Shown one piece after another: positions 1 through 9,249 of a DNA stretch of 22,091 nt (the stretch's first letter is position 1; every line of letters begins with the position of its first letter). Location: contig ML769518.1 in NCBI GenBank assembly GCA_009733575.1, forward strand, positions 1 to 22,091, given 5' to 3'. Below the pieces are notes generated by a model. The model did no database searches. It had not been told where the DNA came from and saw only the letters and a list, made by a program, of their open reading frames with translations. The position numbers and the translations under genes are program-made. Source of the stretch: Gymnopus androsaceus JB14 (lineage: Eukaryota > Basidiomycota > Agaricomycetes > Agaricales > Omphalotaceae).

Positions 1-95
1 CCAAGAGGTGTCCAACCATCGATGGTACGGCATTGTAATCAAGTCGTAACCGTAAAACCATCTGTATATACCGTACATACGCTTCCGGTGCAGAG
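1..95. other. Unassigned flank, open in frame 1
   Basis: These bases precede the first LTR. Frame 1 of the + strand stays open from base 1 to beyond base 120, but I recognise no protein. The segment contains a perfect 12-bp palindrome at 15-26 and a 5-bp stem around 27-58, so it resembles the palindrome-rich retroelement interior further right. It may be the end of a preceding element of the same kind, or ordinary flanking DNA. Too little is in the window to decide. Confidence 0.3.
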
Positions 96-349
96 TGTAA
101 CGCCCCCGTTCCCTTATGCATACATCATTATGTTACCCTTTTAATTCATTTGATTTACTATATAAAATAATTTACGTCACTATGTACTTTAGCTTTACAC
201 CATCACCCGCCGAGAATACCTAGACAAATATACAGTCCAGCTGTGTTCTTTTGGGTGAAAGTAAGCTCTGACCTCACCGAGGTCTTATACTTTTTTGAAC
301 ATCTTGCAATACTCTTTGTATTCCGTGTTCTTTACTTGTGCTAAACACA
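96..349 (+). mobile_element. LTR of a Ty3/Gypsy-like retrotransposon
   Basis: The segment begins TGTAACGCCCC and ends CTAAACACA, the TG...CA ends expected of an LTR. About 170 bp of it (122-290) recur at 3035-3203 in the same orientation with few differences, and its last bases recur at about 2924-2951. It holds a TATA-like TATATAAAA at 159-167 and a 6-bp stem at 270-284. The left end is chosen from the TG motif only. No matching target duplication is visible because the right-hand copy is truncated. Retrotransposon identity follows from the gag gene directly downstream. Confidence 0.72.
159..167 (+). promoter_or_regulatory. Candidate LTR TATA box
   Basis: TATATAAAA lies in the first half of the LTR and is conserved in the second copy near 3071-3080. 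LTRs normally carry the element's promoter, so this is a reasonable TATA candidate, but nothing here shows the transcription start. Confidence 0.35.
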
Positions 350-351
350 AG

Positions 352-364
352 TGACATCAAAGCG
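352..364 (+). other. Candidate primer binding site
   Basis: Immediately after the LTR the sequence is TGACATCAAAGCG. The second copy (from 2955) reads TGGACATCAAAGCG and keeps the TGG that would pair with a tRNA CCA end, so the first copy seems to have lost one G. I cannot name the priming tRNA. Position right after the LTR is the main support. Confidence 0.38.
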
Positions 365-416
365 TAACTTTGCGCGATCGAAATTAAAGTTTTTTAATTT
401 CACAAAACCCGGTCCT

Positions 417-2870
417 ATGACCAAGTCCACCTACGAGTCCGAGAATCGTTACGATTCTCTCCACAACCGCGACAACATTCGAAACGTCGTCAACAACTCG
501 AACATGCATGCTCCCGAGCATACGTGGCAGAGTGACACTAATCTAGTGTCAAAACGGAACGCTCCCTTGGAGCCGTTCAGTTCCGACCTCTCCTTGTCTG
601 TTGAATTCCTTCAACAGATGAGAAATGTCGCTCGTGCCTGTGCGGAAGCACAAGAAACGAGCATAAACGTAGCCCGTGAGTTTTCAAAACTCATGGATAC
701 ATTGGTGAATACAATGACTCCAGGAACTCCTCCTGGAATTCAATTGCACTCGGATGTAGAATCTACATCCCGTTCGAGATCAACGTCGCCTGTGGTGACG
801 AGACCCCGAATAGTGCTGGTGGAACTGAGTGACCACCATTCTGGGATTGCGACCTCAATTCCTGACGTTTTGTCAGGAACTAAGAATCGTGAACCGGTAG
901 CCGCAGCTACCAGTCGTCTGGGCTTGGCCTCAGATACCAATGTTCATTACATTCGTCAACGCCCTGCGACGTTTGACGAAAGTCAGGCCGTACCAATGGC
1001 CAAATGGGATAGGATCCGTGATCCTACCCCAATACGCGAACTATCCGAGGTAGTAACTTCGCCGATAGTTGCGTTTGCGCAAACGGCAATGGTACTGGAT
1101 ACCAACGCCAATGACCCTGCCACTGTGCAGGTGAACACAGCAACAAATGCTGCAGGTCCACCTTCCGTTGATCCTCAACAGAATTGGGAAAACCGAGTCG
1201 CTAACCAGCGACTCAGAAACAACGACCTCCAGAATTCCGGAGTGTCCAACATCCCCGACCAGGGTATTGGCTTCAATAGAAGCGGATATCCTGTCGACAA
1301 GGACCACACTCCCTGTGAAGTGTGGGATCGGAGAGAAGAAATGTTCCTTCCTCCAAAGCAGGAGAATAACGCAGCTTTTGCTGCAACTCAACTCCAACGG
1401 AGTTGGGAAGACCGAGTCACTACCCAGTGACTCAGAAACACGGACCTCCGAATTTCCGGAGTGTCTAATATTCCCGACCAGGGAATTGGCTTCAATAGAA
1501 GCGGATACCCTGTCGACAAGGCCCACACTCCTCGTGAAGTGTGGGAGAGAAGGGAGGACATGTATCCTCCCCAATACACTGGTAGAGTAGGTTATTCGCC
1601 CACCAACCAGCGGAATCCACAATACAATTGTGGATTCCAAGCAGGTTCGGTAAACCGAACTCGAAACTATCCTCACGTAAGTGAGGATAGGAAACTCTAG
1701 GGAGGACGTAGTCCCCCAGGTAGTAATGGTCCCCCCGGGGACAATGGAGATGTTGACGGCGACGGAAGGGATGACAAGAGTCGTAAAGGCAAAAAGCCTG
1801 CCCGTCATCACCGCACGCCTTGGGATGATTCATCCAAAGGTGAATCTCCACCTCCCCCTCCACCATCATCACCACCATCCTCTTCCGAGGACTCTTCGTC
1901 GTCAGACGACAACTGGATAGGTGCATTTGCACCCAATGTTGAGTTCCTTGACAAGAAAGTACATTGCAATTTGCGATGTAAAACTATCAAGAAACTCCGA
2001 GCAAGAACTGACGACGATGAACGTCGTGAGTCCTGGCTCAAGGGTATTCTACGAGAATTCCAAAAACAAATTCGGCACTTCTGCAACCGTGAAACGGTCC
2101 AGAGTACTGAGATGCCCAAGGGCATCAAGATCCCGAATCCTTCCAGATTCACAGGATCAAACGATGTTGAAGAATTCGACACCTGGCTTTTGGCCCTACT
2201 CCGATGGATCGTGATTTCACGATTAGTTGGAAAGGTCAACAATGACCAACGCGTCCAAGTTGTAGGAAGTTTCCTCGACGAAGACGCATTACGCTGGTAC
2301 AACGATGAAGTTACAGGACTTCATCGTTCCCAGCTGAATTGGACTTTCGAGAAAGTCATCTTAGGGCTATTTGCCTGATTCGTGCAAGCTACGACTATAC
2401 ACATAGCGGCTGAAAAGTTTGAGGCTACCGAGTACGATCCTGAAAAGGGCGTACGGGCATATAAAGCTGAACTTCAGCAGTGGGGGTCAAGAATGACCCG
2501 CCCACCTAACTCTTATGCCCTCAGGAAGAAATTCCTGGACGGGCTGCCCACCTCTATCATCTCAGAGATGATAGAACATGGCGCATCTCCCGATCTTGCT
2601 ACACTTAGCAAGATGATGAAGACGGTGGAGCGTATCGAGGACAACAAGGCCCTCGAAAATTTCTACCTGACGTCAAGGACGTCAGTGGAAGAGCCAGACG
2701 ACTTCGGATATAAATCCGACGTCGAATGGCATGCTCAAGAGGAGATTGTAGGCCATCATTGGGATGGAGACAATCTCGTGTTCCATACAGAATGGAACAC
2801 CAACGATGATACGCCGATTTTTTGGCTAAGGCTAGAACTGCGCAGAACCAATAATCCTAGGTTCTGTTAG
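417..2870 (+). pseudogene. gag: Retrotransposon gag, three in-frame stops
   Basis: One reading frame runs from the ATG at 417 (open back to 351) to the TAG at 2868-2870, broken by TGA 1428-1430, TAG 1698-1700 and TGA 2376-2378 with no frameshift. The N-terminal half is low-complexity and polar with an in-frame tandem repeat. A Pro/Ser/Asp-rich linker follows near 1840-1920. The C-terminal half matches the Retrotrans_gag capsid type: IPNPSRFTGS, a Trp-rich helix region, ALRWYNDEV, then a site where Arg of a D-R-F motif would be expected but TGA stands, then the AYKAELQQWG region and FLDGLP. No zinc knuckle, protease, reverse transcriptase or integrase follows, so this is a gag-only remnant. 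The ATG lies in the conserved leader, also present near 3020. All three stops are explainable by single C-to-T changes (CGA or CAG). Confidence 0.85.
1176..1570 (+). repeat. In-frame tandem repeat in gag, period 219 bp
   Basis: Bases 1176-1351 are repeated at 1395-1570, an offset of 219 bp or 73 codons. Landmarks aligning at this offset are the stem arms at 1195 and 1414, the SNIPDQGIGFNRSGYPVDK stretch, and the CCACACT arm at 1304 and 1523. The copies are clearly diverged but collinear and in frame. The first gag stop lies in copy 2 at the codon that reads CGA (Arg) in copy 1. Confidence 0.85.
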
Positions 2871-2923
2871 TAACAAAACACGGTCAATAAGAGAACTATA
2901 GTGAGCCCGAGCTGATAGTTAAA

Positions 2924-3203
2924 ATCTGTTCTTTTAACTTGTGCTAAACACAAGTGGACATCAAAGCGTAACTTTGCAGGCGATCGAAATTAAAGTTTTT
3001 AATTTCACAAAACCCGGTCCTATGACCAAGTCCACACATCATTATGTTACCCTTTTAATTCATTTGATTTACTATATAAAATACTTTATGTCACTATGTA
3101 CTTTAGCTTTACACCATCACCCGCCGAGAATACCTAGACAAATATACAGTCCAGTTGTGTTCTTTTGGGTGAAAGTAAGCTCTGACCTCACCGAGGTCTT
3201 ATA
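2924..3203 (+). mobile_element. Rearranged second fragment of the same LTR element
   Basis: Bases about 2924-2951 match the 3' end of the LTR, and 2952-3034 match the primer site and leader (352-431). Then 3035-3203 match the middle of the LTR (122-290). The order is therefore LTR tail, leader, LTR body, the reverse of the left copy. The simplest reading is a second element that lost its whole interior and the first ~26 bp of its 3' LTR. The LTR body ends abruptly at 3203 in the DUF6589 coding sequence, about 60 bp short of a full LTR. No target duplication is visible. Confidence 0.75.
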
Positions 3204-4783
3204 CCTAAGGACCCAGCGCCAGATACAGCTCACATTTCAGCTTGTCTAGTGGCCTTGGCAAATGAGAGGATGTGTGCCAAGGGTGTGAAAACGGTCACAA
3301 AGGAGGATATGATGTGATTTAGGATTGCAGATGTTGCATGTCTATTCAAAACGCGTTCACCGCTAGTTTGGTATCTAACTGAGTGTATGGCTGCACCTCA
3401 GAAGAAAGGAGTTCTTGTTGAATGAAAACGTCGTAATCCATCTATAGTGAGTATCGCTATTGATATATATATATACATACTCCTGACAAATTCTTTACAG
3501 ATACAAGTTGCAGCTATATCTTCATTCATTCTATCCAGGAATCAATATGCGAACAGTTACATGGCAATGCACATGGGTATATGGCACATTGCATGTGGAT
3601 CTCATGTCGATGTGAAACGCGTGGCTAGTCATCTGGCCATGAGTGTTCATGAGACGACTGCAAGGCAAGCTCTTGCAACCATGGTGGATACTTCACTGGA
3701 GAATCTGCGCACTGAAGTCGGGCAGGGACAAAAGCGTTACCAGGTCCTGTACCAATTTGTTCTTGACAACATCCAGGAGTTCTTACGAGTGTGGGAGGGA
3801 GGTACTGGGCTCAAGAATCGTCTCATTTGTGGTACTGCTTGTACCGCGATTGGTCTTGACGATTGCACAGATGATGCATTCAATTTTGTGGACCGTTTGA
3901 TGCGTATCTTGAAGAATGAACGGGCAGAGCTCACGGTGCAGAAGATTGTCGACCTGGACATCAATTGGACACACGTTCAAGGAGTACAGACCTTGCATGT
4001 TGTCCGTGCACTCTTTGACTACTGTCCAAGCCTCGAGTTTATGCAACCTGAGGTATCCAATCTTTTCTGTACAAAATACACTATTCATTGCATGCGTGAA
4101 GGTCGCAAGACCCAAGTTGTACCACTTGGTACCAACGCTGAACATGAGATCAAGACTGCTGGAATGAAGCGCTGTCTCAATGATTTCTTCACACAGGCTG
4201 CTGTATCACCTGAATACGCGTTGACTCTTATACCGTGGGTGGGAGGAGATGGTGGTTCTGTCTTAGCGATAGACCGTGCACAGAAGTATTTGGCTCCAAC
4301 GTACGATCCCAACAACCCAGAGTCGGACTACAAGACGCTTCAGAACATCCTTCCAACAATTGGGATATGGCATGAGCAGTCTACCGCCCAGAATACCATT
4401 GCAGAGAATCACTACGGTCCTGTGGCAACCAATGATCCTTCAGCCCTTTCGCAAAGTGCAGCTTGTGCTGGATTCAAGCGTCCCACCAACTTCAAAGACT
4501 ACAGCAATTACTACAATCTTTCTCATAGTATGACTGCATTCTGGGAAACACAGATACTAGACTGCTGGAGGTATTCATATCTTTTTTATCCACTTTTCGA
4601 AGCTAATTTCTTTTTATGGTAGACTTGAACTAGGACTAGATCATTGGAACAAAATCATTCCATATTCTCACAATCTTTCACAGTCCAACCGGGTTCTGAA
4701 TCTTGAATGGTTCTTGGAAAAAGCTGAGTGCATTGTCAATTGTTACATGTTGCTCGATGCATTTGAACAAGCACTATCTGCTG

Positions 4784-5509
4784 TAGAGGTGGGCACGAAT
4801 ACATACTCGAGTATATTCGTTATTCGTGGTACGAATATTTGTCACCTCAAATCCACTATTTATACTCGAGTATATACTCGAATATTTGTACAGACATATA
4901 TTCGCGAATAGATATTCGTGAATAACGAGTATTTTAGGACAAATACTCGAGTATACTTGTGATTAATTAACAACATTACAAATAAAGTAAATATAGGCTC
5001 GAACATGTAAGTAATAATGTTGAAGTACTATATTAGTGTTTAATAATAATATAAATACAGTCTGTATACATTTCCGAGTACTATTACATGACACAAAATT
5101 GTGGCGGTACTGAGAATTGAACTCTGCTGGTCAGCTATCACAGGAAGGCCTGACCTTAATCCAGAGTCGGCGCCCATAACCACTAAGCCACACAGATTTT
5201 ATTACAGTTACATGTCAATAACATTATATACATATTCAAACATAGCCGAATTAAGTTATATATTGAATTTTTGCTTAAGTAATGAATACCTCACATGCTC
5301 GTGCTAACGAGCACGTGATATCGGCGAATATTCGCGAATATTCATGAATAAAGTACCACGAATATTTGTGACATCAAAGTGGCTATTTATACTCGAGTAA
5401 GTACTCGTGTAACGAATATATTCGTCACTCGTGACTCATTATTCGCGAGTAACAAATGGCTAAATATTCATGAATACTCATGAATATTCGCTATTCGTGC
5501 CCATCTCTA
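4784..5509. mobile_element. Non-autonomous hAT element (726 bp) inside an exon
   Basis: The ends are inverted repeats: TAGAGGTGGGCACGAATA on the left and its reverse complement with one mismatch on the right. The element is flanked by the 8-bp direct duplication ATCTGCTG at 4776-4783 and 5510-5517, the target size typical of the hAT superfamily. No transposase is encoded. The interior is AT-rich with many GAATATTCG and ACTCGAGTATA-type short palindromes, and it holds a tRNA-like module. Removing the element with one duplication restores an open DUF6589 frame across the site, so the insertion is younger than the gene. Confidence 0.88.
5099..5195 (-). other. tRNA-like (class II, Leu-like) sequence, possible SINE head
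   Basis: Read on the - strand this segment has an A-box-like TGGCTTAGTGG near its 5' end and a B-box-like GAGTTCAATTCTC near its 3' end. Terminal TGTGGC and GCCACA can pair as an acceptor stem. The spacing allows a long variable arm as in Leu or Ser tRNAs, and GGCGCC with GGATTAAGG resembles a Leu tRNA anticodon region. The anticodon stem pairs poorly, so a working tRNA is unlikely. I read it as tRNA-derived sequence captured in the hAT element. A tRNA scan would settle it. Confidence 0.45.
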
Positions 5510-6896
5510 ATCTGCTGAGGCCAATGAGTCAGTGCCAGATCCTCTCAAGTTCCCAGTTGGAGATCCATACTCCCCTCCCGTTACCTCTCATATGAATAAC
5601 TCATCTGCAAAGGAGTCAGCACTTTCTGCTCACGAGGAGAAGAAGGAGTTCACAGGTGATTGTGTACTTGCCAACTCAATATTGTTCAAGACCGTATATT
5701 CATGGTGGATTGAGGCTTCATATGCAATACCTGAAGGAGATATTGGGCGGGTTTGGGAGGTCATGAAGGTAAATTGCGATGCACGTATAAAGCAATCCTA
5801 GATGCTAATCTGCTGTTCAGCTTTTTATTTTTATTTTCGCTGGTGGTGGGAATAGCAACTACATGAATCTTCTCTTGGAGATGTATTGTTTGTTCCACTA
5901 CGAGAGCAGCAAGAATTTGAGGATGCAATCTGGAACAATTGGTTAGTCAATGTGACTGGAGAGCTTGGGAAATGGATACCTGATGATCTCCTCCAGGAGC
6001 ACTATAACCAATGGTTTGAAGACCTTGTCAAGAAGAGCGGGGGAAAGTTTGATGATGATTTCATGCGCAAGGTGATATCACCAAATGTAGAATTCTTTCT
6101 CCACCTCAAGGAAGAGCTTGAGGCTGCACTTGATCTCTTCAAGTGTTCAAAATCCCATACTTCCCGTCATCTCCATGCTGAATACCAATGACTGCTTACA
6201 ATGTACTTCGATGAGTGCATTCATCTTTTCCATTTGGGTTGTTCTATGGGTTTTGCAGCTCTCAATCTGTTTAACTGTGGCTGTCGCAAGCTGATGGAAG
6301 GTGGATTAAAGAATCTTTTGGACAAACATACACTGCGAGTGGAGATATTACAGGAGATGGAGGATGAACAACAAGCAGCTAAAGTGCGGGCTAATGCTAA
6401 TGCCAATGCCAATTCCGAAACCAATCCCAATCCCATTCCCTTATCTCCTATTCCAACTTGCGAAACTTGTGAACCCATTACTACACCTTTGCAACCATCA
6501 GTTTCAGCCTCTGAGGATAGCCCAATGCATCTCGGAGATATATCTGACACTCCTCCATCATCTCCCACACCTATCACAATCCCGTCATCTCCTGTACCTC
6601 ATTCATCAAGTTCATCCATCGAAACAAGCAAATCTGATACTGATAGCAATGCTGATAGTATTGTTGCGCTAGATGATGTTGATGAATTAGACCTGTACAC
6701 GGAAAAGCATCTATTGCGCTTGGAAGCTGGACCTGAACTGACACTGAGCATTGACCCTGCCTCAGGGTGACTGATTACTGAATGGGAGAATGCAGTAGAG
6801 ATGTTGGATGCAGAGGATGTAGATGACAAAGATGAAGTGGAAGATGAAGCAGACAGTGAGAATGAGAATAATTGGTTAGACTCTGATGTAGAGTAG

Positions 6897-7047
6897 TAGG
6901 ACTTACCATATATAATCATTTTTGAAGCCTAGATGAACGACAAAGATTGTTTTGCAATGGAGCATTCTCAGCGGCAGCTGCTGATTGATATGATTTTGAT
7001 GGTTTAGAGTAGTATGAATGAGCTTCTGCGTAAGTTTGCTGTGCCTG
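6897..7047. other. Short convergent intergenic region
   Basis: This is the 151-bp gap between the stop of the DUF6589 gene (+) and the stop of the helicase gene (-). Both 3' ends must lie here. I see no terminator signal or other feature. Confidence 0.5.
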
Positions 7048-9249
7048 TCATGGTGCTTGAGGTTCGTTTTCAGCTGATTTCAAGGCTGGTCGTTTGGTAG
7101 GACGAGAAAGAGAGTCTGAGTCAGAGCTCTGGAGTGATTCGGGCTCCGAAATAGCTGCTGTCCTGGTAGCCTTCTTTGTATTTCTAGCTCGCTTGGATGG
7201 GACTGCAGGAGGAAGGGAGAGAGGTTCAATGTCGGAGATTTCAGATAATTCGTCAGATGAGAGAGAAGTAGCTTTCTTTGACTTTTTAGCTATGGTTTTG
7301 TGGCGAGATGATCTAATATCAGTTTGAAGCAATTGAATGAGCATGAACAGCGTGAGTCCCTGCGAGATGATGAAGGGCCAGGAAAATGATTCGAGAATGG
7401 TTTTGAGTTGTTTGGGAGATTGGATCTTTAAGAGATCTGTTGCAAGACAATCTGAGATGACCTTTGGAAAGTACATAGAATGAGGTCAGTTACAGTGAGG
7501 ACTGTGAAAGCATTCTTCTAGATATAAGTTATTTTCATACACACACAGAGCTTCCTTCACCGCAACCATTTCCTTCTTCCGCATATCATCAGCCTTCAAA
7601 TTCTTCCTGGATTTCCGTTTTGCTGTAGCAGGAGGGAGGAGCAATAGTGGTAGAACTGTTTCGTCAGTGTAAGGAGGGAATTGCCGAGGATTGTCCGGGA
7701 TGTGGTAGCGTGAGCAGCAAAGGTCACAAGGTGCATGACGTTCAGCCTGTATACAGTCCAGCTGAGAGATTTCACCTGGAGGATTAGCATAGATTCAATT
7801 TCCACATGCAACACAACAGAATGTCTCCACATAATAGACAACTTTGGCAGGATCAAGTGGTCGAGTCTTCTTGGACTTGGATGAGAGTAGTTCAGAGGGC
7901 TTCAGTCTTGCAATTGCAGAGACCGAGACTTTGCCAGCGGCTATACCTGAATGAGTGGCAGCTACAGAGATAGAAAGAAATAACACATACATTTGGCAGT
8001 CTTATTTGCCTTTGAAAGCTCGGTTGCAGTTGCCAAGATGATCCTCCGAGCAATTACAGACTCATCCCTTCCTGCACGACCACCACTCTGCTCCGATTCA
8101 TCCTGAGTATCCGAGCCTCCCACAGACACACTGTCCGTGACTGATTTCGCATGGACGCCAAGAGAAAGTGCTTTTGTTGCAATGGCAGCTTGACAGAAGG
8201 GGTCGGAGTCAAGGAGATCAATTGTCCTTTTGTTATATTCATCAGATACGAGTGAATTGTACATTCGAAAGCAGCGAAGACGATGGGAGTCTTTTGGAGA
8301 GTGCTTGAACAGATATAGGAAGATCCTGTAGCCAAGATTGATTGTGTGAACGTGAATGATAGTCTTTCGACGTTGATTCAGATATGTGATAAGCTGAGGA
8401 AATTCACTTCCTCCAATGGCAGAAGTCAATGGCTGCACAATGATTTTGTAATTTGTGCGCTTATTGGATTGACGAATCAGGTGGAATTGCAACCCTGCAA
8501 AGCCAGGAATATTACAAACTGAATGAAGTGGCTCTCCAGGCTGCATAGTTGCCGTGAGAGAGAAGACTGAGATGTGGGATGGTAGCCGGCCACGAAAGAA
8601 CATTCCAATGTGACAGAACAGTGGGCGGAATGATAGACCCCACTCATTTATGACATGACCTTCTTCAGCACAGGCAAAGATTACATTTTCACGAAAAGAT
8701 GGAGAGTTGGCGATAAGTTACCATTCCCGTTCTTGCGAGTGTTCGGGATCGACGCAGATGACTGAATAGTGGCATGATATGATTTCCTTCACGATATTGA
8801 CACTAATTTTTTGTTGGGCAGTGATATTCTCGTGTGTATAGGCAAAGCCTTTGGTACCAAGCTGTATTCGAAGCTGTTTAACCTAGAATAAACGAATAAG
8901 CAAGAGAATTCACAGAGTATATCAATATACGCACTATATCATTTGCAAGTCCCTTTGTTGGCGTAATCACAATCCCAACTGCCCTCTCCCGTATACGAAC
9001 CGAGAACTTTGGATATAGGGTTGGATTTCCACTGATTTCGTGGTGTACCAGAATCGGAATCCCAAACAGTGCCGACTTTCCACCTCCAGTCTTCTCTATA
9101 GCAAACAGATCCTCACAATCGAGGATTTTAGGAATGCAGGTGAGTTGAAATGGCCGGAGACCTTCAGACCAGGATGGAACATGCGATTTTACGATGGAAT
9201 TAATGATATTGGTGCCAAGTTCTGAGTGGAAAGTAATCTCAGACGGCAT
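7048..9249 (-). pseudogene. RecQ-like SF2 helicase gene, disrupted
   Basis: Exons are 8935-9249, 7991-8882 and 7048-7946, with introns 8883-8934 and 7947-7990. The first exon carries the Q-motif-like RPFQLTCIPKIL and Walker A KTGGGKS. The second carries a degenerate motif II (EEGH where DEAH/DEVH is expected, followed by INEWG), motif III LTATM, and motif VI QSGGRAGR. The third has a Cys-rich patch (FCCVACGN ... CDLCCSRYH) and a Ser/Lys-rich tail. In-frame stops are TAA 8718-8720, TGA 7795-7797 and TGA 7486-7488; the frame is otherwise continuous to TGA 7048-7050. The start is the ATG at 9249. Such helicases unwind DNA with ATP; this copy cannot make a full protein. Its tail-to-tail partner is the DUF6589 gene with the same kind of damage. 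Confidence 0.84.

Larger units (their letters stand above)
334..2800. repeat. Dense array of short perfect inverted repeats across gag
   Basis: Reading by eye I find 27 perfect stems of 7 bp or more between 441 and 2800, plus two in the leader (334-352; 380-401). Longest: 1612-1622/1628-1638, 2301-2311/2318-2328 and 2553-2563/2565-2575 (11 bp); 1667-1676/1681-1690 (10 bp); 441-449/451-459, 597-605/610-618, 752-760/762-770, 2593-2601/2606-2614 and 2778-2786/2792-2800 (9 bp). Most loops are 0-8 nt; two are 13 and 20 nt. Many 5-6 bp stems fill the gaps. I did not see comparable density in the NLR, GH71 or phosphatase genes. The array coincides with gag and its leader and stops at about 2800. Confidence 0.85.
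3204..6896 (+). pseudogene. DUF6589-type protein gene, disrupted
   Basis: Exons can be followed at 3204-3446, 3501-4570, 4623-4783 joined to 5518-5768, and 5821-6896; the introns are GT-AG and 52-54 bp. Motifs that I associate from memory with basidiomycete DUF6589 proteins are GIWHIACGSHVDVKRV, VPLGTNAEHEI, WVGGDGGS (near 4236-4260), a W-H-E-Q-S-T segment, ENHYGP, FKRPTNFKDYSNYY, FAGGGN and NNWLVN. The tail has an Asn-Ala and Asn-Pro repeat near 6390-6440 and an acidic Ser-rich end. Damage: the 5' end is cut off by the LTR fragment, TGA stops stand at 3315, 3423, 6189 and 6768, one base is missing near 5918, and a hAT element sits in an exon. Function is unknown. An Asp-rich transposase-like fold is only my guess. 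Confidence 0.78.

Noticed and set aside
1041..1811. Long antisense open frame (256 codons) across gag
   Set aside because: It mirrors the palindromic and tandem-repeat structure of gag, has no recognisable domain and lies opposite a capsid reading frame. I treat it as a by-product of the inverted repeats.
334..2800. CRISPR-like array
   Set aside because: The palindromes differ from one another in sequence and spacing and lie in a eukaryotic retroelement coding region; there is no constant repeat with unique spacers.
96..3203. Complete LTR retrotransposon
   Set aside because: No protease, reverse transcriptase, RNase H or integrase is present, the right LTR is truncated and permuted, and no target duplication is found.
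3447..3500. Coding start at 3447 for the DUF6589 protein
   Set aside because: The GTGAGT there is a splice donor and TTTACAG at 3494-3500 the acceptor. Coding similarity continues upstream to 3204.
4714..5307. Short open frames inside the hAT element
   Set aside because: They cross the terminal repeat or the antisense of the tRNA-like module and encode low-complexity peptides.
7094..7327. Plus-strand open frame opposite the helicase tail
   Set aside because: It is the antisense of the Ser/Lys-rich helicase C-terminus and has no features of its own.
3204..9249. TGA reassigned to an amino acid
   Set aside because: The phosphatase and NLR genes in the same window use no in-frame TGA. C-to-T decay explains the TGA sites without a changed code.
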